This document shows, piece after piece, positions 23,054 through 30,039 of a stretch of 30,039 bases of DNA. Within the stretch, counting starts at the first letter, position 1, and every line of letters begins with the position of its first letter. This stretch comes from Helicobacter sp. GTDB taxonomy: Bacteria > Campylobacterota > Campylobacteria > Campylobacterales > Helicobacteraceae. The position numbers were made by a program, and so were the translations under genes. The notes beneath the pieces are model-generated. The model searched no databases, had not been told where the DNA came from, and was given only the letters and a program-made list of their open reading frames with translations. The DNA is taken from positions 1 through 30,039 of the forward strand of contig JALEPE010000052.1 of assembly GCA_022766795.1 (NCBI GenBank), in the 5' to 3' direction.

Positions 23054-23437
23054 TTACTTTTGCACCTTTAAAATCGTATCTAACGCGCCTTGCACATCGC
23101 CACTATAAGTAATTTTATCCGCACTTTTGTCCTCTTTTAAGATTGCTGGAATCGCGTCTTGCTGTGCAATCTCCTCACGCATTTCCTCTAATTCTGTGCT
23201 ATGGTAGGCATAAATCATCTGCGCTGAAATCACGCCCTCTAAGCCTTCAATTCTCTTTAAAAGCTTGATTTCCTCCTCAATGCTTTGGGATTCCAAAGTT
23301 ACGATGATTTTGCCGCTTTCGTCTTTGTAATGGCACTCAGCCCCGCTAATTGCGTTAATTGCTTCCCATAGCCTTGCAATTGCACTAGGCGCACATAGCA
23401 CCACAAGGCTTGAAACATTAAAATCCTCTTCTTGCAT
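23054..23437 (-). CDS. napD: Periplasmic nitrate reductase chaperone NapD
   Basis: Protein of 127 aa, a cytoplasmic ferredoxin-fold chaperone that binds the Tat signal of NapA and keeps it from export until the Mo cofactor is in. Seen: NVSSLVVLCAPSAIARLWEAI (first 20 or so residues in part), a KIIVTLES strand and LEGVISAQMIYAYH, the NapD core. About 40 extra residues follow the usual core. The ATG at 23437 is chosen: AAGGAG lies 5 nt upstream; the GTG at 23443 falls in that site. Last gene of the nap operon, 9 nt after napL. Confidence 0.9.
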   Translation of the reverse strand: MQEEDFNVSSLVVLCAPSAIARLWEAINAISGAECHYKDESGKIIVTLESQSIEEEIKLLKRIEGLEGVISAQMIYAYHSTELEEMREEIAQQDAIPAILKEDKSADKITYSGDVQGALDTILKVQK

Positions 23438-23446
23438 TTTCACTCC

Positions 23447-24475
23447 TTACAGATTCCAAATTAAAATATTTCTACCATCTTCACTGCTAATGATTTGCTT
23501 GGAATCCACAAAAATAATGTTATTAAGCAAACTCTTATGCCCCAAAAGTTTAGCAACTTCCTCTTTGGAATCTGTCTTAAAGATACAAATATCACTCTGT
23601 TCATTTTGCATATAAGCCCCCAATGTAGAATCCGCACTCAAACCCACGCTATAAACCAAGAAATCCGCCACGATTCCATAGGATTCCACTCTATTTGTCT
23701 TTAAATTCAGCCGATACACACCCGCGTGTCTATCTTGCCCTGCGGCAATAAAAGTCATCGTATCGCCCACTTTAGAAAATTTCACTTGATACACATTGTC
23801 CTTATTCTCGCCCTCCAATTCCGCAATCACTTCTCCGCTATCAATAGAGCCAAAATACAAAATCCCCGATTCACACGTCACCACATAGCGATTACTTGGA
23901 ATCTCTAATGCAAAGTCAGAAAAGGAAGCTTCGGAGAGTTGCTTACGATAAAGAATCTGCTTCTTGTTTAAATCATACAGCATAATCTCATTACTCGCTA
24001 ACCCTAAAAAAATCTGTGCTTCATTCACAAAAGCCGCTTTTTTGATATTTAGCGATTCCACATTAGGTAATGCCTCCAAATGCCCCTTAGAAAATAAAAA
24101 AAGATTCTTTGTGCCATAATTGCCCTCACTATGGATTAGAATCCTCTCTCCTAGTCTATCCACACTATACACTTTAGGTGCGTAAGATTCCGCATAAAAA
24201 CTCGCAATATCGGGAAGCTTCACAAGCAATTTTGGCGAGGATTCCTCAAGCTTTAGCTCCAAAACCTCTCCAAAATCTGTGCCAATTAGCAAAGAATCCC
24301 CCACTAAATTTGTAACAACAATATTGTTTTGCAGAGTAATAATCTTTTGCGGTTTTCGCACTTTTGCTTCTGCATTTTGTGTAGTTTGTGCGCTTTCAAT
24401 CTCCTCTTGCGCCACTAAAGGCACAAAGAGTAAAAACAAAAAAAGCAATGCACTGGGATAAAATTTCTTTCTCAT
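23447..24475 (-). CDS. napL: NapL, periplasmic WD40-like protein of the nap operon
   Basis: Protein of 342 aa with a clear signal peptide (1-23, MRKKFYPSALLFLFLLFVPL then VAQ). The rest is beta-rich with blade-like repeats, for example the C-terminal LLGHKSLLNNIIFVDSKQ then EDGRNILIWNL, typical of WD40/beta-propeller ends. NapL is found in nap operons of Campylobacterota between napF and napD; its function is unknown. Start ATG at 24475 has GGAATC upstream and is 21 nt after napF. Confidence 0.85.
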   Translation of the reverse strand: MRKKFYPSALLFLFLLFVPLVAQEEIESAQTTQNAEAKVRKPQKIITLQNNIVVTNLVGDSLLIGTDFGEVLELKLEESSPKLLVKLPDIASFYAESYAPKVYSVDRLGERILIHSEGNYGTKNLFLFSKGHLEALPNVESLNIKKAAFVNEAQIFLGLASNEIMLYDLNKKQILYRKQLSEASFSDFALEIPSNRYVVTCESGILYFGSIDSGEVIAELEGENKDNVYQVKFSKVGDTMTFIAAGQDRHAGVYRLNLKTNRVESYGIVADFLVYSVGLSADSTLGAYMQNEQSDICIFKTDSKEEVAKLLGHKSLLNNIIFVDSKQIISSEDGRNILIWNL

Positions 24476-24496
24476 TTTGATTCCTTATCTTGCAAT

Positions 24497-25039
24497 TTAT
24501 TCTTTGGATTCTAGCACAATCGCTCGTGCAGGACAAGCCCCGATACATTCTCCACAACCGATACAATTTTCTTGAATCTCGGGATAAAACAACCCGCTAA
24601 AAGCAATCGCTTGATTCTTTCCTAGTATGCTATAACAAATATCCTTGCAGGTGCAACACAGGGTTTTATGATACGCTAGGCAGGTTAATGCGTTGATTTT
24701 AACAACAAAATTCCAATTTGGATTCTGTTCCTTTGTAGATTCCTCCTCTAGCACATCTTTTGGACACGCCCTTGCGCATTCTCCACAGAGCTTACAACCA
24801 CTACTTGTAAAATCAATATAAACCTTATTGTCGGCTATTTTTAGGATTCCGCTTTTGCTTTCTTTATTATAAATTTCCTCACAAACCCGCACACAAGGCG
24901 TTTGTTCTTGCCATTGCGTGATACATTGCCCACAAAATTCAGAAAAAAGAAAGCGATTGGAATTATAGGGGGGCAAGGGCATAAAGCCCTTTTGCTTAGG
25001 CTTTAGCAAAGCTGTAAAAAGCTCCCTGCGATTCCGCAT
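24497..25039 (-). CDS. napF: NapF ferredoxin-type protein
   Basis: Protein of 180 aa, a cytoplasmic iron-sulfur protein thought to help NapA maturation. Seen: RNRRELF at the start without a signal peptide, and four Cys groups: C36/C39/C49/C53, C82/C85/C88/C92 (CKLCGECARACP), C120/C128 or C129/C131/C135, and C159/C162/C165/C169 (CIGCGECIGACP). Two are canonical 4Fe-4S sites; the first and third have unusual spacing. Its ATG overlaps the napB stop as TAATG. Confidence 0.9.
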   Translation of the reverse strand: MRNRRELFTALLKPKQKGFMPLPPYNSNRFLFSEFCGQCITQWQEQTPCVRVCEEIYNKESKSGILKIADNKVYIDFTSSGCKLCGECARACPKDVLEEESTKEQNPNWNFVVKINALTCLAYHKTLCCTCKDICYSILGKNQAIAFSGLFYPEIQENCIGCGECIGACPARAIVLESKE

Positions 25040-25560
25040 TAATTCACGCCCTCATTCACAATATCAAACAAATTGGACTTCGTGCTGCCGTTTTCTTGAC
25101 GAAAATCTGGTGCAAACTTATTTACAACAAGTGGTGCAGCATTCACTTGTGTCGTGTGGCAAATCACACAATTAAAGCGCGTTTCGTCCATTTCCCCTTT
25201 TAAATCCTTGTTTGTGCGAAAATTATAAAAATGCGATTTAGGCATTGGTGTTGCATTCACTGCCGCCGCCATTTCAGGTAAATGACAACTCGTGCAAGAA
25301 TTGTTTTCTTTTGTAATAGGCAACATATCCTCTGTTGTGTGTGGAATCATCGGTGGAGCGTTTTCAAATGCGCGGTCAATCAGTTCAGATTCTCCCGCTG
25401 CTTTGCCCACATAATCAAACTTTGCAATCTGCGCATCTTCGCTAAAAAGTGTGGATTTGCGCAAACCAATCTCGTTTTCACTCACGCCACTTTGACACCC
25501 CAAAAATGTAAGTCCAGCAACCGCTAAACCTACAAACATCATAACTTTATTAAAATTCAT
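25039..25560 (-). CDS. napB: Di-haem cytochrome c NapB (small subunit), possibly a lipoprotein
   Basis: Protein of 173 aa. Electron-transfer subunit that passes electrons to NapA. Two haem motifs, CTSCH (C89-H93) and CVICH (C131-H135), and likely axial histidines H74 and H110 fit NapB. The N-terminus is a hydrophobic signal ending LTFLGC (C22), which fits the PROSITE lipoprotein pattern, so it may be membrane-anchored rather than soluble; NapB is usually described as soluble. It is followed directly by napF. Confidence 0.93.
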   Translation of the reverse strand: MNFNKVMMFVGLAVAGLTFLGCQSGVSENEIGLRKSTLFSEDAQIAKFDYVGKAAGESELIDRAFENAPPMIPHTTEDMLPITKENNSCTSCHLPEMAAAVNATPMPKSHFYNFRTNKDLKGEMDETRFNCVICHTTQVNAAPLVVNKFAPDFRQENGSTKSNLFDIVNEGVN

Positions 25561-26363
25561 CTTTTCTCCTTTAATAAATCCAAGAGATTAAAACTTAGCG
25601 CATTATCCCCGCAAACTTCAATGCAGCGTCCGCAACGCGTGCATTCACCGCTATTAATCGTGCCACTTTCCTTGCCAATGATTCCTAAAACCTGCTTTTG
25701 AGGGCAGATTTTTTTACACTCCATACAATGTGTGCAAGATTCCAAATCATATTTGACTTTCAAAATTGCAAAACGACTGATGAGGGAATAAAACGCACCC
25801 AAAGGGCAAATATGCCCACAAAATGCGCCCTTTGCCACAAATAAATCTAGCAAAAACACTACCAACACAGACAAAAATCCAAACCCAAGACCAAAAATGA
25901 TTCCACGATGCAACATTGCAATCGGGCTAATGGCTTCAAATGCTGCGATTCCAAACAAAAAAGACAACAACAAACCTAAAATTAAAAGCACATACCGCAA
26001 AGAGTTTTTCAAATAAATCAAATTCCCAAGTGCTTCTAAACCTAAAATTCGGCGTAAAAAGGAAGCAAAATCGGTTACAAGGTTAATGGGGCAGACATAC
26101 GCACAATAGGCGCGTCCCACTAGCAAACCATAAAACAAAAGAATCAGTAAAGCACCCACAAGCGCATTTGCGCCTACGATTCCACCCGCACACAATAATT
26201 GCAATATCGCATAAGGGTCGCTCAATGGAATCACGCCAAATACGAGTGAGGAGCTAAGATTACCTTGCAAAATTTTAAAGCTTGTATAATTTCCCAATAC
26301 ATAAAGAGCTAAAAGCCCTATTTGCACGATTCTGCGCAACAATAAATAGCGATATTTTTGCAT
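25557..26363 (-). CDS. napH: NapH membrane ferredoxin (quinol dehydrogenase subunit)
   Basis: Protein of 268 aa with four hydrophobic helices (about 8-26, 55-85, 122-145, 155-178). Cytoplasmic-side CxxxCP motifs C87/C91 and C182/C186, and two 4Fe-4S sites, C210/C213/C216/C220 and C241/C244/C247/C251. NapG and NapH together take electrons from menaquinol in place of NapC. Its ATG overlaps the napG stop (TAATG) and its stop overlaps the napB start. Confidence 0.94.
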   Translation of the reverse strand: MQKYRYLLLRRIVQIGLLALYVLGNYTSFKILQGNLSSSLVFGVIPLSDPYAILQLLCAGGIVGANALVGALLILLFYGLLVGRAYCAYVCPINLVTDFASFLRRILGLEALGNLIYLKNSLRYVLLILGLLLSFLFGIAAFEAISPIAMLHRGIIFGLGFGFLSVLVVFLLDLFVAKGAFCGHICPLGAFYSLISRFAILKVKYDLESCTHCMECKKICPQKQVLGIIGKESGTINSGECTRCGRCIEVCGDNALSFNLLDLLKEKR

Positions 26364-27133
26364 TACAAATCCCCACTATTTAAATAATCACGCACTTTGG
26401 AATCGGGCTTCTTTTGGATTCCACCTTTAACCTCTTGCAAACGCATTTCATCTTCTGTTTCCCAACCTTTAATATAATTTGCTCCTACTTTACCAAGTGC
26501 TATTTCACGCGGCAAAACAATAATTGCTGCTTTCTCTGTGATACAAGCCTTTTCGCATTTACCGCAACCCGTGCAAACTTCACTCTCCACGACGGGCAAA
26601 AGATAGGAATGCTTCCCTGTGCGTTCGTTGCGCTTCAATTCTAACTTAATGGCTTCGCCCAAGAGCGGACAAGCACGATAACAAGCATCGCATTGGATTC
26701 CCCAATATGCCACGCAATGTTCCTTATCCACAACCGCGACTCCCATTTTAGCTAGATTAATATCAAGCCCTTCTGCATTAGAGACTAATTTAGAATCTAG
26801 CGCGTCTGTTGGACAAACCGGCACACAAGGAATATCCTCACACATTTCGCATGGAATCCCCCTAGGCTCAAAATAAGGTGTGCCTATGGGCTTTCCACTT
26901 CCAGCGTCTGCGAGTTTTAAGGTGTCAAAAGGACAAGCCTCCACGCACAAACCGCATTTAATGCAAGTTTTTAAAAATTCCTTTTCACTTAAAGCTCCCG
27001 GCGGTCTTAGGATAAGCGGGTTTGCCTTGCTTTCTTGTAAAAACGCACCCCAAACCAAGCCACCAAGCCCTACAAGCGCAATCGCTTGTGCGCCACTTAG
27101 TAGAAATTTACGCCGATTGGTATTTTGTTGCAT
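26363..27133 (-). CDS. napG: NapG periplasmic ferredoxin
   Basis: Protein of 256 aa with a twin-arginine signal NRRKFLLSG (6-14) and a hydrophobic stretch to about 30. Four Cys clusters: C57/C60/C63/C67, C95/C98/C103/C107, C140/C148/C151/C155 and C187/C190/C193/C197, predicting four 4Fe-4S centres. It passes electrons from NapH to NapB. Lies 1 nt after napA; the next gene overlaps. Confidence 0.95.
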   Translation of the reverse strand: MQQNTNRRKFLLSGAQAIALVGLGGLVWGAFLQESKANPLILRPPGALSEKEFLKTCIKCGLCVEACPFDTLKLADAGSGKPIGTPYFEPRGIPCEMCEDIPCVPVCPTDALDSKLVSNAEGLDINLAKMGVAVVDKEHCVAYWGIQCDACYRACPLLGEAIKLELKRNERTGKHSYLLPVVESEVCTGCGKCEKACITEKAAIIVLPREIALGKVGANYIKGWETEDEMRLQEVKGGIQKKPDSKVRDYLNSGDL

Positions 27134-27134
27134 T

Positions 27135-29921
27135 TTATGCCTTATAAATTTTTACAGCACATTTTTTGAAATCTGTTTGCTTGGAAATTGGACAAGTTGC
27201 GTCTAAACAAACTTTGTTGATATAAACTTTCTCATCAAACCAAGGCACATAGACAAGCCCCATTGGTGGGCGATTGCGTCCTCGCATATCCACACGCGCT
27301 TTTACTTTACCGCGTCTTGATTCTACCCAAACCGCGTCATTTTGTTGCACACCAAGCTTTTTGCCATCTTCTGGATTCATATAACACAATGCTTCAGGCA
27401 CGGCGCGATAGAGTTCTGGCACACGCATTGTCATTGTTCCACTATGCCAATGCTCTAGCACACGCCCTGTGCTTAACCAGAATGGATATTCTTTGCTTGG
27501 CATTTCGGGTGGATCCATATAAGGACGGAAGAAAATTTTTGCTTTGTTTTTGAGTGAAAATTTCTCTTGCGTTTTTGGTGTTGTTAAATCTCCACGTGGC
27601 AATTCTTTACCTGCTCCACCATAAAATGCAAACTCTCCATTTCCTGCTTTTCTTGCGTAATAATCATATTTTGCATTGAAACGCCATTGGGTTTCTTTGC
27701 CATCTACAACAGGCCATCTAAGCCCACGCACTCTATGATAAGTATCAAAATCCGCTAAGTCGTGTGCGTGTCCTACACCAAACTTGCGATATTCCTCCCA
27801 AAGATACTTTTGCACAAAGAATCCATAGCCTTTAAATACTTCTCCATTACTGCCGACAACTTCGCGCTTATCGCCAAAGACTTCAGAATTGATTGTATCT
27901 TTTAACATAGAATCGGTTGTCTTATAATCCAATGCTTCTTTGTTTGCATACAAAACATCATAAAGTGTGGAATCCTCATTGTATCCCATTGCTTTTGCTG
28001 CTTCTAGCACATTGGGGAGTGTCAATTTATCGTTAATCTTTTTCTCGCCCCAAACTTCTTTTAGCTTGAATCGCTTAGAAAATTCCATCATTTGCCAAGT
28101 ATCGCTCATCGCATTACCTTGTGGGAGAACTTGCTGTTTCCAATGCTGGGTTCTGCGCTCTGCGTTTCCATAAGCACCCCATTTTTCATAAATCATCGCC
28201 ACAGGCAAAATCAAATCCGCTACTTTTGCGCTAATGCCCGGATATGCGTCAGAGACGACGATAAAGTTATCCATTTCTCTAGCAGCTTTAATCCAATGGT
28301 TTGCATTTGCAGTGTTTTGCCACGGGTTATTGACTTGCACCCACGCCCATTTGATTTTGCCATCTTCAAGATTCCGCATAATTTGCATAAAGTGTGCGCC
28401 AGGTTGTGGATTGATTGTTCCATTTGGAAGCTTCCAAATCTTTTCTGTCATTTCTCTATGCTTTGGATTTGCTACAACCATATCAGCAGGCAATCGGTGT
28501 GAGAATGTCCCTACTTCTCTAGCTGTTCCACACGCACTGGGTTGTCCTGTAAGAGAGAATGCACCACTTCCGGGTTTTGCTTGTTTGCCAAGCAACATAT
28601 GCACCATATAGCTTTGCTCATTAACCCAAGTTCCTCTTGTGTGTTGATTCATTCCCATTGTCCAAAAGCTCACAATTTTGCGATTCTTTTCAATGTAATA
28701 TTGTGCAAGTTGTTTGAGTTTGCCTTTAAAGGATTCCAAACTCTCGCTTGCATCGCCTTTTGCAAGTTTTGCAACAAAATCAAGTGTGTAAGGTTCTAAT
28801 GCCTTTTTGAAATCATCAAAAGAAATTTCCCAATGGTTACCTGCGGTTGCATTGTGTTTATTTTCCATTGTATCACCGGCTTTCATACCAAGATAAGCAA
28901 GGGTTACGCCTTCGGCTTCACTGATGACTTTGGATTTTTCTTTTGCTGCAGTGTCTAACTCTGCTGCACCATATTTTGCGTGTTTAATATCTGTGCGCAT
29001 TCCATAACCAATATCGGCAAAACCGGTTGTAAAGATACAATTTTTATTGACAAAATCCCAATCAATCGCCTTAGGGTTGTTATAAACAATCTCGTGTGCA
29101 ATATAGTTCCAAATCGCTAAATCAGTGTGTGGAGCAAAAACGATTTCAATATCTGCTAAATCCGAAGTTCTATTGGAATAAGGCGTGAGATTCACCACTT
29201 TTACCTTATCGGGATTGGTTAATTTTCTATCTGTAACCCTAGCCCAAAGAATCGGGTGCATTTCTGCCATATTTGCTCCCCAAGTAACAATCGTATCGGT
29301 GAGTTCAATATCATCATAACAACCCGCAGGCTCATCAATTCCAAAAGTCTCCATAAACCCAACAACCGCACTTGCCATACAATGTCTAGCATTAGGGTCA
29401 ATGTTATTGCTTCTAAATCCACCCTTAATCAGCTTGACTGCCGCATAACCCTCTTGCACAGTGTATTGTCCAGAGCCAAACACACCGATTCCGGTAGGTC
29501 CTAGCTCATTGTATGCCTTTTTGAATTGCGCTTCCATTACATCAAAGGCTTTCTGCCAACTTACAGGTTCAAATTTCCCCTTTTTGTCAAATTCGCCTTT
29601 GGAATTTACGCGCAAAAGAGGTTGTGTTAGCCTATCTGCACCATACATAATTTTAGCATTAAAATATCCTTTGATACAATTCAAGCCACGATTCACAGGA
29701 GCTGCAGGGTCTCCTTTGATTGCAACAATTTGTTCATCTTTTGTTGCCACCATAATCCCACAGCCCGTTCCACAGAATCTACAAACGGACTTATCCCATT
29801 TCCAGCCGCCTTCTGCTTCTTTTGCTGCTGCTAAAGCATTGCTTGGCAATGCGATTCCAACTGCACTTGCCGCACTTGCTGCTGCCGCTGTTTTTAAAAA
29901 TTCGCGTCTATTGTATGCCAC
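27135..29921 (-). CDS. napA: Periplasmic nitrate reductase catalytic subunit NapA
   Basis: Protein of 928 aa that reduces nitrate to nitrite in the periplasm with one 4Fe-4S centre and Mo-bis-MGD. Seen: Tat signal NRREFLK (R5, R6) followed by an Ala-rich region to about 33; cluster cysteines C47, C50, C54, C82 with K84 two residues on; the Mo-ligand cysteine C181 in DPNARHCMAS; MGMNQHTRGTW; and the C-terminal WLSTGRVLEHWHSGTMTMR. The start is GTG at 29921 with AAGGAGG 5 nt upstream. It heads napAGHBFLD. The roughly 100 extra residues over E. coli NapA are usual in Campylobacterota. Confidence 0.98.
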   Translation of the reverse strand: MAYNRREFLKTAAAASAASAVGIALPSNALAAAKEAEGGWKWDKSVCRFCGTGCGIMVATKDEQIVAIKGDPAAPVNRGLNCIKGYFNAKIMYGADRLTQPLLRVNSKGEFDKKGKFEPVSWQKAFDVMEAQFKKAYNELGPTGIGVFGSGQYTVQEGYAAVKLIKGGFRSNNIDPNARHCMASAVVGFMETFGIDEPAGCYDDIELTDTIVTWGANMAEMHPILWARVTDRKLTNPDKVKVVNLTPYSNRTSDLADIEIVFAPHTDLAIWNYIAHEIVYNNPKAIDWDFVNKNCIFTTGFADIGYGMRTDIKHAKYGAAELDTAAKEKSKVISEAEGVTLAYLGMKAGDTMENKHNATAGNHWEISFDDFKKALEPYTLDFVAKLAKGDASESLESFKGKLKQLAQYYIEKNRKIVSFWTMGMNQHTRGTWVNEQSYMVHMLLGKQAKPGSGAFSLTGQPSACGTAREVGTFSHRLPADMVVANPKHREMTEKIWKLPNGTINPQPGAHFMQIMRNLEDGKIKWAWVQVNNPWQNTANANHWIKAAREMDNFIVVSDAYPGISAKVADLILPVAMIYEKWGAYGNAERRTQHWKQQVLPQGNAMSDTWQMMEFSKRFKLKEVWGEKKINDKLTLPNVLEAAKAMGYNEDSTLYDVLYANKEALDYKTTDSMLKDTINSEVFGDKREVVGSNGEVFKGYGFFVQKYLWEEYRKFGVGHAHDLADFDTYHRVRGLRWPVVDGKETQWRFNAKYDYYARKAGNGEFAFYGGAGKELPRGDLTTPKTQEKFSLKNKAKIFFRPYMDPPEMPSKEYPFWLSTGRVLEHWHSGTMTMRVPELYRAVPEALCYMNPEDGKKLGVQQNDAVWVESRRGKVKARVDMRGRNRPPMGLVYVPWFDEKVYINKVCLDATCPISKQTDFKKCAVKIYKA

Positions 29922-29969
29922 AAAAGCCTCCTTAAGCTTTTAATTTTTAGCATTTTCAAATGCTTGATA

Positions 29970-29978
29970 ATTATAGCA
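29970..29978 (-). promoter_or_regulatory. Extended -10 promoter of napA
   Basis: On the minus strand TGCTATAAT, a perfect extended -10. Predicted start near 29963, giving a 41-nt leader before the GTG of napA. Confidence 0.65.
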
Positions 29979-29997
29979 ATTTAAGTATTTTTAAGAA

Positions 29998-30011
29998 TTG
30001 ATTTAAGTCAA
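29998..30011 (-). promoter_or_regulatory. FNR/Crp-type operator upstream of napA
   Basis: On the minus strand TTGACTTAAATCAA, one mismatch from the FNR consensus TTGATNNNNATCAA. It is centred 41.5 bp upstream of the start predicted from the -10 box, the class II activator position. The likely ligand is a Crp/FNR-family activator that responds to low oxygen or nitrogen oxides. The protein is not in this window. Confidence 0.6.
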
Positions 30012-30039
30012 TATATATCTTTTTATATTTCGTATTTTA

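Noticed and set aside
23054..29921. Missing napC as a sign of a broken nap operon.
   Set aside because: napAGHBFLD without napC is the normal form in Campylobacterota, where NapGH act as the quinol dehydrogenase.

Overview
The window looks like a Campylobacterota chromosome, most likely a non-gastric (enterohepatic) Helicobacter or a close relative. Evidence: low G+C; A/T-rich promoters with extended -10 boxes; a Csd4-type cell-shape carboxypeptidase; an S10-spc-alpha ribosomal cluster with no rpmD (L30); and a nap operon in the campylobacterial order napAGHBFLD without napC. H. pylori lacks nap, which argues against a gastric species. The species is an inference.

Layout. (1) 70-3448, minus strand: gapA, csd4 and hemH in one tightly packed unit behind an extended -10 promoter. 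(2) 3557-5351, plus strand: a Bax-inhibitor-1-like membrane protein, a stand-alone ThiD2-like protein and a HAD phosphatase. (3) 5389-5693: RNase P RNA (rnpB), followed by hypE. (4) 6814-8285: a DUF2972/sulfotransferase-like gene cut by a G9 tract close to its start. As read it is out of frame (OFF); one more G would restore a 490-codon frame. (5) 8438-22184: the S10, spc and alpha ribosomal clusters, continuous from rpsJ to rplQ, including secY, map, infA and rpoA, with one break: a 223-base structured leader before rpmJ. (6) 22185-23053: a gene-free convergent intergenic region with the terminator after rplQ and a cluster of hairpin-forming repeats built on ATTGC...GCAATGAC. (7) 23054-29921, minus strand: napAGHBFLD, read from a promoter near 29970 with an FNR-like box centred at -41.5.

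How the genes work together. NapA/NapB reduce nitrate in the periplasm, NapG/NapH bring electrons from quinol, NapD and NapF help maturation or assembly, and NapL is of unknown role. The ribosomal block makes most ribosomal proteins of both subunits plus the alpha subunit of RNA polymerase, the main SecYEG channel subunit and methionine aminopeptidase. HypE supplies cyanide ligands for NiFe hydrogenase; its partners are outside the window.

Most of the window is ordinary conserved core. The items most worth a second look are the G9 phase-variable gene, the family of hairpin repeats whose inner arms differ but stay self-complementary, the histidine in place of the usual zinc-binding glutamine in Csd4, the rpmJ leader, the FNR-type promoter of nap, and a strong excess of the word GAATC/GATTC outside the ribosomal genes. 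I found no clear evidence of a wholly new multi-gene system.
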